Positions 6,410 to 13,500 of a stretch of DNA of 13,574 nt are shown here, in pieces. Position 1 is the stretch's first letter. Each line of letters opens with the position of its first letter. The notes below the pieces were generated by a model. The model was not told the origin of the DNA, ran no database searches, and was given only the letters and a program-made list of their open reading frames with translations. The translations under genes were made by a program, and so were the position numbers. The stretch is from Deltaproteobacteria bacterium (lineage in GTDB: Bacteria > Desulfobacterota > Desulfobaccia > Desulfobaccales > 0-14-0-80-60-11), in the NCBI GenBank assembly GCA_019308625.1, contig JAFDHU010000007.1, positions 1 to 13,574 on the forward strand, written 5' to 3'.

Positions 6410-7528
6410 ATGCAAGCCTTTTACCAGGGAAAAGTAATCCTCATCACCGGAGCCGCCGGCTCCGTGGGCCGGGAGCTGGTCAGGCAGTTGCTGGCTTGTG
6501 GTCCCGCGGAGATTCGAGCAGTGGACAACAATGAAACCGAACTGTTTCTGCTGGGGGAGCACTATCGCCACACCCGGAAAGTGAATGTCTACCTGGGGGA
6601 CGTGCGCGACGCCCGCAAAATGGAAAATCTGTGTGCCGGGGTGGATGTGGTGTTTCACGCCGCGGCCTTCAAGCACGTGGCCCTGTCGGAATACAACCCC
6701 TTTGACTCCATCCAGACCAACATCCTGGGAGTGAAAAACATCATCCAGGCGGCCATGTGCCAGCGGGTGGAGCGGGTCATCTTCACCAGCTCCGACAAGG
6801 CGGTGAACCCCACCAACGTCATGGGCACCTCCAAGCTGATGGGGGAGCGCCTGATGACCGCGGCCAACATTGTCAATGCCAACGGCCGCCAAGCCTTTTC
6901 CAGCGTCAGGTTCGGCAACGTAATCGGCTCCCGGGGCTCGGTGGTCCCTATATTTGCGGAGCAGCTCCGGCGGGGGTTGCCGCTGACGGTCACCGACATC
7001 AAAATGACCAGGTTTTTCATGACCCTTGAGGAGGCGGCCCGGCTGGTGATGGAGGCCGGCATGCTGGCCTGCGGCGGCGAGGTGTTTGTGACCAAGATGC
7101 CGGTCATGCGCATTCTGGACTTGGCCCAAGCCATGATTGAACTGCTGGCGCCCGCCTACGGCCTGGACCCCCGGGAGGTGGAAATCCAGTTCATCGGGGC
7201 CCGCTCCGGGGAAAAGCTCTATGAAGAGCTGCTCAGCGCCGAAGAGATGGGACGCACGGTGGAGTTAAGCCGTATGTTTGTCATCCTGCCGGCCCTTAAA
7301 AGCTTCTACCAGAATATCACTTATGCCTATCCAGGCGAGGCCTCCCGGCCGGTGCACCGGCCCTATATTTCCTCCCAGGAGAGGTCCCTGACCGTGGAGG
7401 AAATCAAGAAATTCTTGTTGGAGCACGACGTCCTGAAGGAGTTTCTGAGCGACTCCCGGGCGGTTGAATTCCAGCCGGATCAGGCTCCCGAGAAGCTGGT
7501 GGGGCTGGCGGCCGCCCGCTTGGGCTGA
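6410..7528 (+). CDS. Short-form UDP-N-acetylhexosamine 4,6-dehydratase (CapD/WbjB/FlaA1-like)
   Basis: This is a 372-residue soluble short-chain dehydrogenase of the extended type. Related enzymes oxidise C4 of UDP-GlcNAc with bound NADP, remove water across C5-C6 and give a 4-keto-6-deoxy sugar, the first step to several amino sugars of capsule and O-antigen. The Rossmann motif is GAAGSVG at 14-20, with an acidic residue at Asp39 after the second strand. The active-site region reads TSSDKAVNPTNVMGTSK (126-142). As in the WbpM/CapD branch, Met138 sits where most family members have Tyr, followed by Lys142. The membrane-anchoring N-terminal half of WbpM is absent. The start is five bases after the Wzc-type stop, with GGGG upstream as the likely binding site. 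Whether the product is 5-epimerised, as with FlaA1/PseB, cannot be told from the sequence. Confidence 0.9.
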   Translation: MQAFYQGKVILITGAAGSVGRELVRQLLACGPAEIRAVDNNETELFLLGEHYRHTRKVNVYLGDVRDARKMENLCAGVDVVFHAAAFKHVALSEYNPFDSIQTNILGVKNIIQAAMCQRVERVIFTSSDKAVNPTNVMGTSKLMGERLMTAANIVNANGRQAFSSVRFGNVIGSRGSVVPIFAEQLRRGLPLTVTDIKMTRFFMTLEEAARLVMEAGMLACGGEVFVTKMPVMRILDLAQAMIELLAPAYGLDPREVEIQFIGARSGEKLYEELLSAEEMGRTVELSRMFVILPALKSFYQNITYAYPGEASRPVHRPYISSQERSLTVEEIKKFLLEHDVLKEFLSDSRAVEFQPDQAPEKLVGLAAARLG

Positions 7529-7530
7529 AG

Positions 7531-7540
7531 AAAGGAGGGG
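7531..7540 (+). promoter_or_regulatory. Strong Shine-Dalgarno for the UDP-sulfoquinovose synthase gene
   Basis: AAAGGAGGGG lies between the dehydratase stop and a GTG at 7546, with AAGGAGG seven bases from the start. It supports the GTG, which also places the Rossmann motif at the very N-terminus. Confidence 0.75.
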
Positions 7541-7545
7541 AGACT

Positions 7546-8760
7546 GTGCGTGTGCTGATACTGGGAGGCGACGGTTACCTGGGTTGGCCCACGGCCATGC
7601 ACCTGTCCCAAAAAGGCCATGAAGTGATGGTGGTGGACAACTATTTCCGGCGCAAGGTCTGCACTGAGCTCAACTGCGAACCGCTGCTGCCGGTGCCCAA
7701 CCTGCACCAGCGCACTGAGCTGTGGCGAGCCCTGACAGGTTATTCCATCCGGGTGGAGATCGGGGATGTCTGCCACTATCCTTTTATCGCCAGGGTCTTC
7801 CGGGAATTTGCTCCGGAGGGGGTGGTGCATTACGCCGAACAGCCTTCCGCCCCCTACTCCATGCTGAACCGGGAGGCCGCGGCCTTCACCCTCATTAACA
7901 ATCTGGTATCCACCCTCAACTTAATCCATGCGGTGGCAGAAACCGACCCCGCCTGTCACATTGTCAAGCTGGGCACTATGGGGGTTTACGGCACCCCCAA
8001 CATTGACATTGAGGAGGGTTATCTGGAGGTGGAATACAAGGGCCGCAAACACACCTTCCTATACCCCAAATGTCCCGGCTCCTTTTACCATCTCACCAAG
8101 TCCCAGGACGGCGACATGCTGTATTTTTATTGTCGGATGTGGGACATCCGGGTGACCGACCTGAATCAGGGTCCGGTGTACGGCCTGGAAATCAATGGCT
8201 CCTTCCTGGACGACCGCCTGGCCCCCATTTTCAACTACGACGCCATCTTCGGCACGGTGCTGAACCGATTCTTGGTGCAGGCGGTGGCCGGCATTCCTTT
8301 AACGGTGTACGGCAAGGGGGGGCAGACCCGGGGCTACCTGAACATTAAGGACACCCTGGCCTGTGTGGAACTGGCCCTGCTCAATCCTCCCTCTCCAGGT
8401 CAGTATCGGGTCTTCAACCAGTTTGTGGAAACCTTTACGGTGAATGATTTGGCCCGCAAGACCCAGGAGGCCGGCAAAGAGCTGGGGCTACAGGTGGAAA
8501 TCAATCACCTTCCCAACCCCCGCAAGGAAGCAGAGGAGCACTACTACAATCCCACTCACACCGGCCTTCTGTCCCTGGGGCTTAAGCCCCATTACCTTAC
8601 CACCGAAACCCTAATAGAGATGCTGACTTTGGTCCAGCGGTACCGGGATCGCATCAATCCGCGTCACATTCTGCCAGAGGTCAGTTGGCGGCTTGTTCAG
8701 CCTGGCCCGCAAAACTCGCCCGGTGATGTTCAAGCAGGACTCATGCTGGCAAGCGGATAA
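7546..8760 (+). CDS. sqdB: UDP-sulfoquinovose synthase (SQD1/SqdB family)
   Basis: The predicted protein has 404 residues from a GTG with a strong Shine-Dalgarno. The family makes UDP-sulfoquinovose from UDP-glucose and a sulfite donor using tightly bound NAD. The match to plant SQD1 is recognisable along its length: the NAD motif GGDGYLGW (7-14), ALTGYSI (62-68), HYAEQPSAPYSM (95-106), KLGTMGVYGTPNIDIEEG (141-158), the SFYHLTK active site (179-185), TDLNQG (204-209), and the YGKGGQTRGYL stretch, then NPRKEAEEHYYN near the C-terminus. The catalytic Thr144, Tyr181 and Lys185 are present. The family is used for the sulfolipid SQDG and, in Sulfolobus (Agl3), for sulfoquinovose in protein glycans. 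Here it ends an export operon, and no SQDG synthase lies nearby. The last 20 or so residues after the conserved VSW are a variable tail. Confidence 0.93.
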   Translation: MRVLILGGDGYLGWPTAMHLSQKGHEVMVVDNYFRRKVCTELNCEPLLPVPNLHQRTELWRALTGYSIRVEIGDVCHYPFIARVFREFAPEGVVHYAEQPSAPYSMLNREAAAFTLINNLVSTLNLIHAVAETDPACHIVKLGTMGVYGTPNIDIEEGYLEVEYKGRKHTFLYPKCPGSFYHLTKSQDGDMLYFYCRMWDIRVTDLNQGPVYGLEINGSFLDDRLAPIFNYDAIFGTVLNRFLVQAVAGIPLTVYGKGGQTRGYLNIKDTLACVELALLNPPSPGQYRVFNQFVETFTVNDLARKTQEAGKELGLQVEINHLPNPRKEAEEHYYNPTHTGLLSLGLKPHYLTTETLIEMLTLVQRYRDRINPRHILPEVSWRLVQPGPQNSPGDVQAGLMLASG

Positions 8761-8812
8761 AGGGGAGGAAGAGGGTTATGTGAGGAAGGGGGAGAAGTCC
8801 CGGTGGTGGCCC

Positions 8813-8845
8813 GGCCGGGAGTACTTGACCCTAACGGCCTTTTTT
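8813..8845 (+). terminator. Candidate terminator after the polysaccharide operon
   Basis: GGCC-GGG (8813-8819) can pair with CCC (8829-8831) and GGCC (8836-8839), with a four-base bulge, followed directly by six T (8840-8845). It begins 53 bases after the sqdB-type stop. The bulge makes it imperfect, but the T-run position is right. Confidence 0.4.
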
Positions 8846-8894
8846 CGCTGGGACCGGGACAATACCCGAAAAGAGACCCCGCACCGGGTTAGGG

Positions 8895-8912
8895 GGACCA
8901 AGCGGCTTGGCC
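8895..8912 (-). terminator. Hairpin just after the CBS-ACT gene (possible transcript end)
   Basis: CCAAG (8898-8902) and CTTGG (8906-8910) form a stem around three bases, extended by GG/CC across a one-base bulge, six bases past the minus-strand stop at 8918. It lacks a T-run, so it is a weak terminator candidate. Confidence 0.25.
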
Positions 8913-8917
8913 GGATT

Positions 8918-9577
8918 TCAGGGCTCAGTACTGATAACGTAGAGGACCTCATAACGGCCGGCCAGGTCCGTCTTGGCGGCAGCTACTGCCTCGGAGTCCA
9001 TGTCCTTCACCCGGATATAGATGTCCTGGAACCCCTCCCGAGCGAAGGCGTAAGAAGTAAGCAGGCTGACAAAGCGGGCGCCCCGGGCCCGCAACAGGTC
9101 AATCACCTCCTTGATGACGTCGGGCCGGTCCTCCAACCGCAGGGCAAACTGCACTCCCCCCTGCTGGATGCCGGTGATATGCACAAAGGCCCGGAAGACA
9201 TCGGACTGGGTCAAGATGCCCACCACCCGGCTCTGGTCGTCCACCACCGGCAGGCCGGAGATGGTGTTTTGCAGCATCAGCAGAGCGGCCTCCTCCACCG
9301 TGTCATCCGGGGACACGGTTATGGGGTTCGGGGTCATAATGTCTTTTACCTGAAGCTCCGCCAGTAAATAGTACAGCTCGTGCACGTCCAGGGTGGTGGC
9401 CTTGGAGGGCGAGGCCTCCTTGAGGTCCCGGTCCGTGACGATGCCCACCAGCTTGTCCCCCTGCAGCACCGGCAGCCGCCGGAAGCGGTTCTGCTTCATC
9501 AGGTAGATGGCCTTCATCATGGACGTGTCGTCAGAAATGGTGATAGGGTTCGGGGTCATCCAGTCTCTTACCAGCAT
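8918..9577 (-). CDS. CBS-CBS-ACT domain protein (AcuB-like)
   Basis: The predicted protein has 219 residues starting at the ATG at 9577. An in-frame ATG four codons earlier (9589) is possible, but GGAGG (9587-9583) overlaps it and sits five bases before 9577, and AcuB-like proteins typically begin MLV-DWMT. Two CBS domains lie at about 1-58 and 77-133. Their starts repeat one another (RDWMTPNPITIS and KDIMTPNPITVS). An ACT-like domain follows at about 139-217. CBS pairs bind adenosine nucleotides, and ACT domains usually bind small ligands such as amino acids. AcuB was named for acetoin utilisation in Bacillus, but this family is widespread and its role in anaerobes is not settled. It follows plsY on the same strand with a 97-bp gap, so it may be co-transcribed. 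A nucleotide-sensing regulatory role is inference. Confidence 0.88.
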   Translation of the reverse strand: MLVRDWMTPNPITISDDTSMMKAIYLMKQNRFRRLPVLQGDKLVGIVTDRDLKEASPSKATTLDVHELYYLLAELQVKDIMTPNPITVSPDDTVEEAALLMLQNTISGLPVVDDQSRVVGILTQSDVFRAFVHITGIQQGGVQFALRLEDRPDVIKEVIDLLRARGARFVSLLTSYAFAREGFQDIYIRVKDMDSEAVAAAKTDLAGRYEVLYVISTEP

Positions 9578-9582
9578 CGCCG

Positions 9583-9587
9583 CCTCC
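9583..9587 (-). promoter_or_regulatory. Shine-Dalgarno that decides the start of the CBS-ACT gene
   Basis: GGAGG on the minus strand is five bases before the ATG at 9577 and overlaps the earlier in-frame ATG at 9589, which itself has only a weak purine patch upstream. Confidence 0.7.
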
Positions 9588-9674
9588 ATTTAAATAATCT
9601 TTCCGCAACCGGGAGCTGTTCCGGAGAAGGGTGCAGCCCTCCGAGCAGGGTGGGGCCGCCAGCTTGCACAGAAG

Positions 9675-10271
9675 TCAAAAACGCGGTTCCTCGCCTTTGA
9701 ACAGCCGGTCCAGGTTTTCTCGATGCTTCCATAAAATCAGGCCGGAGAGGATGCCGGCCAGGAAAATGTAAGCCTTGGACCCGGAGAACAACCCCACCGC
9801 CATGGGCAGCAGCCAGGCGCAGAGCAGGGCGGCCACGGAGAAAATCCGGGTTTGGGTCAGGGTGATTATATAAACGATAAGCAGATTAAAAGCGGCCCAG
9901 GGACAGAGCAACGCCACCACCCCGAAGGAGGTGGCCACCCCTTTGCCGCCCCGGAAGCCCAAATAAAGGGGAAATATATGGCCAAGTACAGCAGCCAGGC
10001 CAACGGTGGCCAGAGCGGTGTCCTGCCAGGCCCCCTGGGGCGGTAGCCAGACCAGAGCCAAGGCCACCGGCACGGTGCCCTTGAGTATGTCGCCCCCCAG
10101 GGTGAAGGCTGCAGCCTTGCGCCCCAGGAGGCGATACAAGTTGGCGGCTCCCACATTGCCGCTGCCGGCCTGGCGGGGGTCAGGGCCGCCCATCACCCGG
10201 GCCACCAGCAGGCCGGTGGGCAGGGAGCCCAGCAGGTATGCCAGGAATACCAATAAGAGAAAGTGCATCAT
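9675..10271 (-). CDS. plsY: Acyl-phosphate:glycerol-3-phosphate acyltransferase PlsY
   Basis: This is a 198-residue polytopic inner-membrane enzyme, normal length for PlsY. It transfers an acyl group from acyl-phosphate to sn-glycerol-3-phosphate, the first committed step of phospholipid synthesis in most bacteria. The family motifs are present: GSLPTG (15-20), GSGNVGAANLYRLLG (36-50, where many members have GSGNPGATN), and GHIFPLYLGFRGGKGVAT (97-114). Several hydrophobic segments are visible, including at about 3-25, 84-101 and 111-135. Two ATG codons are adjacent at the start (10271 and 10268). Neither has a clear Shine-Dalgarno, so the first is chosen by convention. An AT-rich patch at 10320-10365 probably holds its promoter, although I could not define good hexamers. 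Confidence 0.95.
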   Translation of the reverse strand: MMHFLLLVFLAYLLGSLPTGLLVARVMGGPDPRQAGSGNVGAANLYRLLGRKAAAFTLGGDILKGTVPVALALVWLPPQGAWQDTALATVGLAAVLGHIFPLYLGFRGGKGVATSFGVVALLCPWAAFNLLIVYIITLTQTRIFSVAALLCAWLLPMAVGLFSGSKAYIFLAGILSGLILWKHRENLDRLFKGEEPRF

Positions 10272-10409
10272 TCAACTTGGGAGAAACTTTGCCGTACCGC
10301 TGGGGCAGACCGCTCGTTTGTCAGGGATTTTAAAGAAATTCCCCTAAAAAGCCGATAAAAAATTTGCCTCCGGGTCTGTCCGGGGTCTGCGGCACTAGGG
10401 TTGAGATTC

Positions 10410-10682
10410 ATGAAAGTTGATTCCCGCCTCACGGTGATAAAAGGAGCACAAGAACAGGTTTCCCGGCGTTCCCCGCGGCCCCGGCCGTCATCTTGTTCTC
10501 CTGAGGGCGTGGTCATCCTGATTTCCCGGGAAAACCGCCGGGCTTGGCAGTCTATACCGGCCAGCCACCAAGAGGCCCTCCGGGTTCTGCAGGAGGTGCA
10601 AGGCCGCCTGCAACAGGACCGGAAATCAGCCTTGGCCAAAGTTCACCGGCTGGACGCCTGGTGCCTGGTGAGGCTTCGTTAA
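10410..10682 (+). CDS. Small uncharacterised protein (about 90 residues)
   Basis: I do not recognise this gene. It is divergent from plsY and encodes about 90 residues from the ATG at 10410, with GAG five bases upstream. An in-frame TTG at 10401 is an alternative start. The N-terminal third is Ser, Arg and Pro-rich and probably disordered. Residues about 38-90 look helical (EALRVLQEVQGRLQQD, then SALAKVHRLD). Third codon positions in the second half are GC-biased like its neighbours, which favours a real gene. The layout of a disordered start followed by two helices is loosely like small anti-sigma proteins of the FlgM type, but that resemblance is too weak for a call. An overlapping minus-strand frame at 10268-10639 looks less protein-like. 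Confidence 0.5.
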   Translation: MKVDSRLTVIKGAQEQVSRRSPRPRPSSCSPEGVVILISRENRRAWQSIPASHQEALRVLQEVQGRLQQDRKSALAKVHRLDAWCLVRLR

Positions 10683-10820
10683 GCCCTCACCATATGGAAG
10701 TCGGACCTATAGCTGGCCACGGCCTCCAGAAACTGGCAGCGAGACCTGGCTCTGAGGGAAGGGGCTCAATATCCCAGTATTTTCAACCCTGAAGGCAGTC
10801 CTTCCCATACGGCGTGGGGG

Positions 10821-11402
10821 TCAGAGGTAGTTTTCCGCCAGGGGCTCGAAATAAGCCTGGGGATGCCGGCAGGAGGGGCAAGGGTCCAAAGGCTCCTGGC
10901 CCTCCACCACGTAGCCGCAGTTGCGGCAATGCCACTTGATGCTTTCGTTCCGCCGGAAGAAGGTCCCGTTTTTCAGGTGCTCAATCAACGCCCGATAGCG
11001 GGCTTCGTGAAAGGCTTCCACCTTGCTGATTTCCCGGAAGGAGGCGGCCACCTCCGGGAAGCCCTCCTCTTCGGCCACCCGGGCAAAGTCCTGGTACATG
11101 GTGGTCCACTCGTAGTTTTCGCCCGCGGCCGCGGCCTCCAGGTTGGTCAGGGTGTCACCCAGATGAAAGGGATACCCGGCCTGTATTTCCGCCGTGCCGC
11201 TGCCGTCGGCGGCCAGGTATTTGAGAAAGACCTTGGCATGCTCCTTTTCGTTGTCCGCGGTCTCCAGGAAAACCGCGGCGATGTACTCATACCCCGCCTT
11301 TCTGGCCTCGCTGGCGTAATAGGTATAGCGATTCCGGGCCTGGGATTCACCGGCAAAAGCGGTGAGCAGATTTTTTTCCGTTTTGGTGCCTTTCAGGTCC
11401 AC
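10821..11402 (-). CDS. rbr: Rubrerythrin
   Basis: The predicted protein has 193 residues from a GTG at 11402 with AAGGAGG six bases upstream. The frame is open further back, but those residues are unlike the family, and the GTG gives the usual LKGTKTEKNLLTAF N-terminus. Residues about 1-145 are the diiron ferritin-like domain, with ligands in GESQAR (Glu19), NEKEH (Glu52, His55), the GENYE region (Glu95) and VEAFHE (Glu129, His132). A C-terminal rubredoxin-like domain has Cys159, Cys162, Cys175 and Cys178 for one iron. Rubrerythrins reduce hydrogen peroxide with electrons from rubredoxin or NADH pathways and are typical of anaerobes. The gene follows the MoeA-like gene after a 193-bp gap that probably contains its own promoter. 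No clear regulator box was found there. Confidence 0.95.
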   Translation of the reverse strand: MDLKGTKTEKNLLTAFAGESQARNRYTYYASEARKAGYEYIAAVFLETADNEKEHAKVFLKYLAADGSGTAEIQAGYPFHLGDTLTNLEAAAAGENYEWTTMYQDFARVAEEEGFPEVAASFREISKVEAFHEARYRALIEHLKNGTFFRRNESIKWHCRNCGYVVEGQEPLDPCPSCRHPQAYFEPLAENYL

Positions 11403-11408
11403 TCCCTT

Positions 11409-11415
11409 CCTCCTT
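11409..11415 (-). promoter_or_regulatory. Shine-Dalgarno that decides the rubrerythrin start
   Basis: AAGGAGG on the minus strand lies six bases before the GTG at 11402 and supports that start over the longer upstream open frame. Confidence 0.75.
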
Positions 11416-11451
11416 GGCGTTATTTGGACAAGAGTCTCGGCCTTCCTGCCC

Positions 11452-11470
11452 TTAGTGTGTGAATTTAGTG
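11452..11470. promoter_or_regulatory. Direct repeat TTAGTG-N7-TTAGTG upstream of rubrerythrin
   Basis: Two identical TTAGTG copies (11452-11457 and 11465-11470) have a 13-bp period, about 50-68 bases before the rubrerythrin GTG. The spacing differs from the 10-11 bp of a helical turn. It is a weak candidate for a regulator site. Confidence 0.2.
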
Positions 11471-11595
11471 GGCCAGAGTTTTCGGACCCGCGGGCCGTAC
11501 GAACCGGTGATACTTCGCGGTCTTCCCGCCGCAGCGGAAGCCCGATTTTAAAAGAAAGAGTAAGTACTCCGGTGCGATTGTCCAGTCGTGGCGGC

Positions 11596-13500
11596 TTATT
11601 TTTGCTCCCAGACAATGGCGCCGCAGTCCCTCAGATCATAGCCTCCCAAGGCGGCAGCGGCCGCGGCGAATTCGGGGGAGCGGATGACTTCCCATAGGGT
11701 TTGAAAACGGGCATCGTGGAAGGTGGCCTCAGGCACCACCAAATCGTAGCGTTCCGGTGTAAGGGGCACAAAGTCCAGACCCAGGGCCCGAGCCGCGGCC
11801 AGAATCCCCAGCCCCGCGTCTGCGGTGCCGGACTTGACGTTGGCGGCCACCGCCATGTGGGTGTATTCCTCCCGCTCATAGCCTTGAATGGCCGCGGGGT
11901 CCAGGCCTTCCACCTTGAGCAGGTAATCCAGCAGGATGCGGGTGCCTGCCCCCCGCTGGCGGTTGATGAAGCGCACCTCCGGGCGGGTAAGGTCCCTGAT
12001 GGTGATAATATTTTTGGGGTTCCCTGGCTGGACCATAAGGCCCTGTTGCCGCCAAGCCAGATTGATGAGCTTCAGCGGCATTTCCGCCAGATATTTCTGG
12101 AGATAAGGGATGTTATAGGTGTTGGTCTCCGGGTCAAACAGGTGGGAGCCGGCCAGATGGGCTCGGCCTTGGCGCAGGGCCATCAGGCCCCCCAGGCTGC
12201 CCACGTGGCCGGAGGACAGCCGCAGCCGGGGGTCCCGGCGGCGCAGCAGGGTGGCCAACAGGTCCAGGGTGTTGTCGTGGCTGCCCAGCACCACCAGGGT
12301 GCCTTCCAGGTCTTCCGGCGACACCAGCAGCTCGGCATAAACCGGGCGGTCCTCCTCCAGTCCTTCGCTGGACGCCGGCACCTCCAGCAGGCCGTCGGCC
12401 CGCACCAGGGAAGTGATGGCTCCGGCGGCCCGGGGCAGGGGGGTGGCGATGACCTTTTCGCCCACCCGGCCTAGCGTCACCCGCACAAACTCCGTAATTC
12501 CGGGCTTGGAAGGCAGGTTTTGCGACGGGTGAACCAGGATTCTGGCCCGGGGAGTGAGACGCCGACCGGAAAGGGCGGCAATCAGGGGGGCGGCGAACTG
12601 TTCAAAGGAAAGCACTGCGGATACAGGATAGCCCGGGTTGCCGAGGACCGGCTTGCCCTCCACCAACCCCAACAGGGTGGGCTTGCCGGGCATCATGGCC
12701 ACCCCGTGCACCAGTACTTCTCCCAGGGCGGCTACCGCCTGATAGGTATAGTCTTCGCTGCCCGCGGAAGAGCCGGCGTTGATGATAACCACCTCGGCGC
12801 CGGCCACCGCCCGTTTGAGGGTCTGGGTCAGGGAGGCCGCATCGTCCGGGACCACGGGCCAGACTTCGGGCACCCCACCGGCCTCCTCCACTAGGCCGGC
12901 CAAAATAACGGAGTTGAACTCCGGCAGCCGTCCCTCCGGCAACTCCCCGCCCAGCTCCTCGGGGGGGACAAGCTCAGCTCCGGTGGGAATAATGATGACT
13001 TTGGGGCGGCGCCGCACCGTGACCCGGGTCACCCCGGCGGCCAAGAGCGCTCCCTGGGCCCAGGGGGTGATTTCCACCCCCTCGGGCAGCACCATTTCCC
13101 CGGCCACCAGGTCCTCCCCCACCCGGCGGACGTTCTGCCAGGGAAAGACCGGGGCCTCCACGGTGATAGGGTCCGCTTCCGGGTCGGGCACATGTTCCAC
13201 CATAATCACCGCATCGGCTCCTGGGGGCATGAGATGGCCGGTATTGACGGGGATGGCCTCTCGTCCCAAGGCCAGCCGCCTGGGCCGCTCGGGAGTAGCC
13301 CCGAAGGTGGCGGCCGCGGCCAGGTGCACGGCCGGCGAGGACCACCGGGCCCATACCGGAGCCGCGGTCACCCGACCCCGGGCCGCCAGGGTGGGAATTT
13401 CCTCCGAGGCCGCCAGGCTTTCCCAGGCCAGCCGCGAGAAAAACAGTTCCCGAGCCTCGGCAATCCCTTTCATCTGCAGGTAAATTCGGCGTGTCGTCAT
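11596..13500 (-). CDS. MoeA-like molybdopterin molybdenumtransferase fused to a PBP-like (LysR-substrate-type) domain
   Basis: This is a 634-residue fusion. Residues about 5-165 are the MoeA N-terminal and linker domains (VNTGHLMPPGADAVIM near 85-100). Residues about 166-310 are the MPT-binding MoCF domain: PTGAEL 172-177, VPDD 217-220, NAGSSAGSEDY 241-251, MPGKP 270-274 and GNPGYPVSAV 287-296. The MoeA C-terminal beta domain is at about 318-395. From about 400 to 630 there is a periplasmic-binding-protein-like domain (GSHDNTLDLL, VGSLGGLMAL, NRQRGAGTR at 513-521, YTHMAVA). MoeA inserts molybdate or tungstate into adenylated molybdopterin; the role of the fused domain, perhaps ligand sensing, is unsettled. 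The segment SSPAVHLAAAATFGA (54-68) appears to lack the family's AMDG-IAV stretch, including the Asp of MDG that matters in E. coli MoeA. The ATG is weakly supported by GGAG two bases upstream; IYLQM near the start is typical. Confidence 0.9.
   Translation of the reverse strand: MTTRRIYLQMKGIAEARELFFSRLAWESLAASEEIPTLAARGRVTAAPVWARWSSPAVHLAAAATFGATPERPRRLALGREAIPVNTGHLMPPGADAVIMVEHVPDPEADPITVEAPVFPWQNVRRVGEDLVAGEMVLPEGVEITPWAQGALLAAGVTRVTVRRRPKVIIIPTGAELVPPEELGGELPEGRLPEFNSVILAGLVEEAGGVPEVWPVVPDDAASLTQTLKRAVAGAEVVIINAGSSAGSEDYTYQAVAALGEVLVHGVAMMPGKPTLLGLVEGKPVLGNPGYPVSAVLSFEQFAAPLIAALSGRRLTPRARILVHPSQNLPSKPGITEFVRVTLGRVGEKVIATPLPRAAGAITSLVRADGLLEVPASSEGLEEDRPVYAELLVSPEDLEGTLVVLGSHDNTLDLLATLLRRRDPRLRLSSGHVGSLGGLMALRQGRAHLAGSHLFDPETNTYNIPYLQKYLAEMPLKLINLAWRQQGLMVQPGNPKNIITIRDLTRPEVRFINRQRGAGTRILLDYLLKVEGLDPAAIQGYEREEYTHMAVAANVKSGTADAGLGILAAARALGLDFVPLTPERYDLVVPEATFHDARFQTLWEVIRSPEFAAAAAALGGYDLRDCGAIVWEQK

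Noticed and set aside
8693..9367. 224-codon plus-strand open frame starting inside the sulfoquinovose synthase gene
   Set aside because: Most of it is antisense to the CBS domains, there is no ribosome binding site, and the product is not protein-like.
9578..9674. Sigma-54-like TGGC...TGC sequence in the plsY to CBS-ACT gap
   Set aside because: The GG and GC elements are 12 bases apart, not the required 10, and the flanking consensus is poor.
10268..10639. Minus-strand open frame of 123 codons overlapping the small gene next to plsY
   Set aside because: It is Arg-, Cys- and Ser-rich with no ribosome binding site and no family resemblance. The plus-strand frame has more gene-like codon use.
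11522..11540. CTTCC/GGAAG hairpin between the MoeA-like gene and rubrerythrin, considered as a terminator
   Set aside because: On the minus strand no T-run follows the stem; the T-rich stretch lies before it, so it does not fit an intrinsic terminator for the MoeA-like gene.
11701..12474. 257-codon plus-strand open frame rich in Gln, Gly and His
   Set aside because: It is antisense to the PBP-like and MoeA C-terminal domains, and its composition is typical of a reverse shadow.
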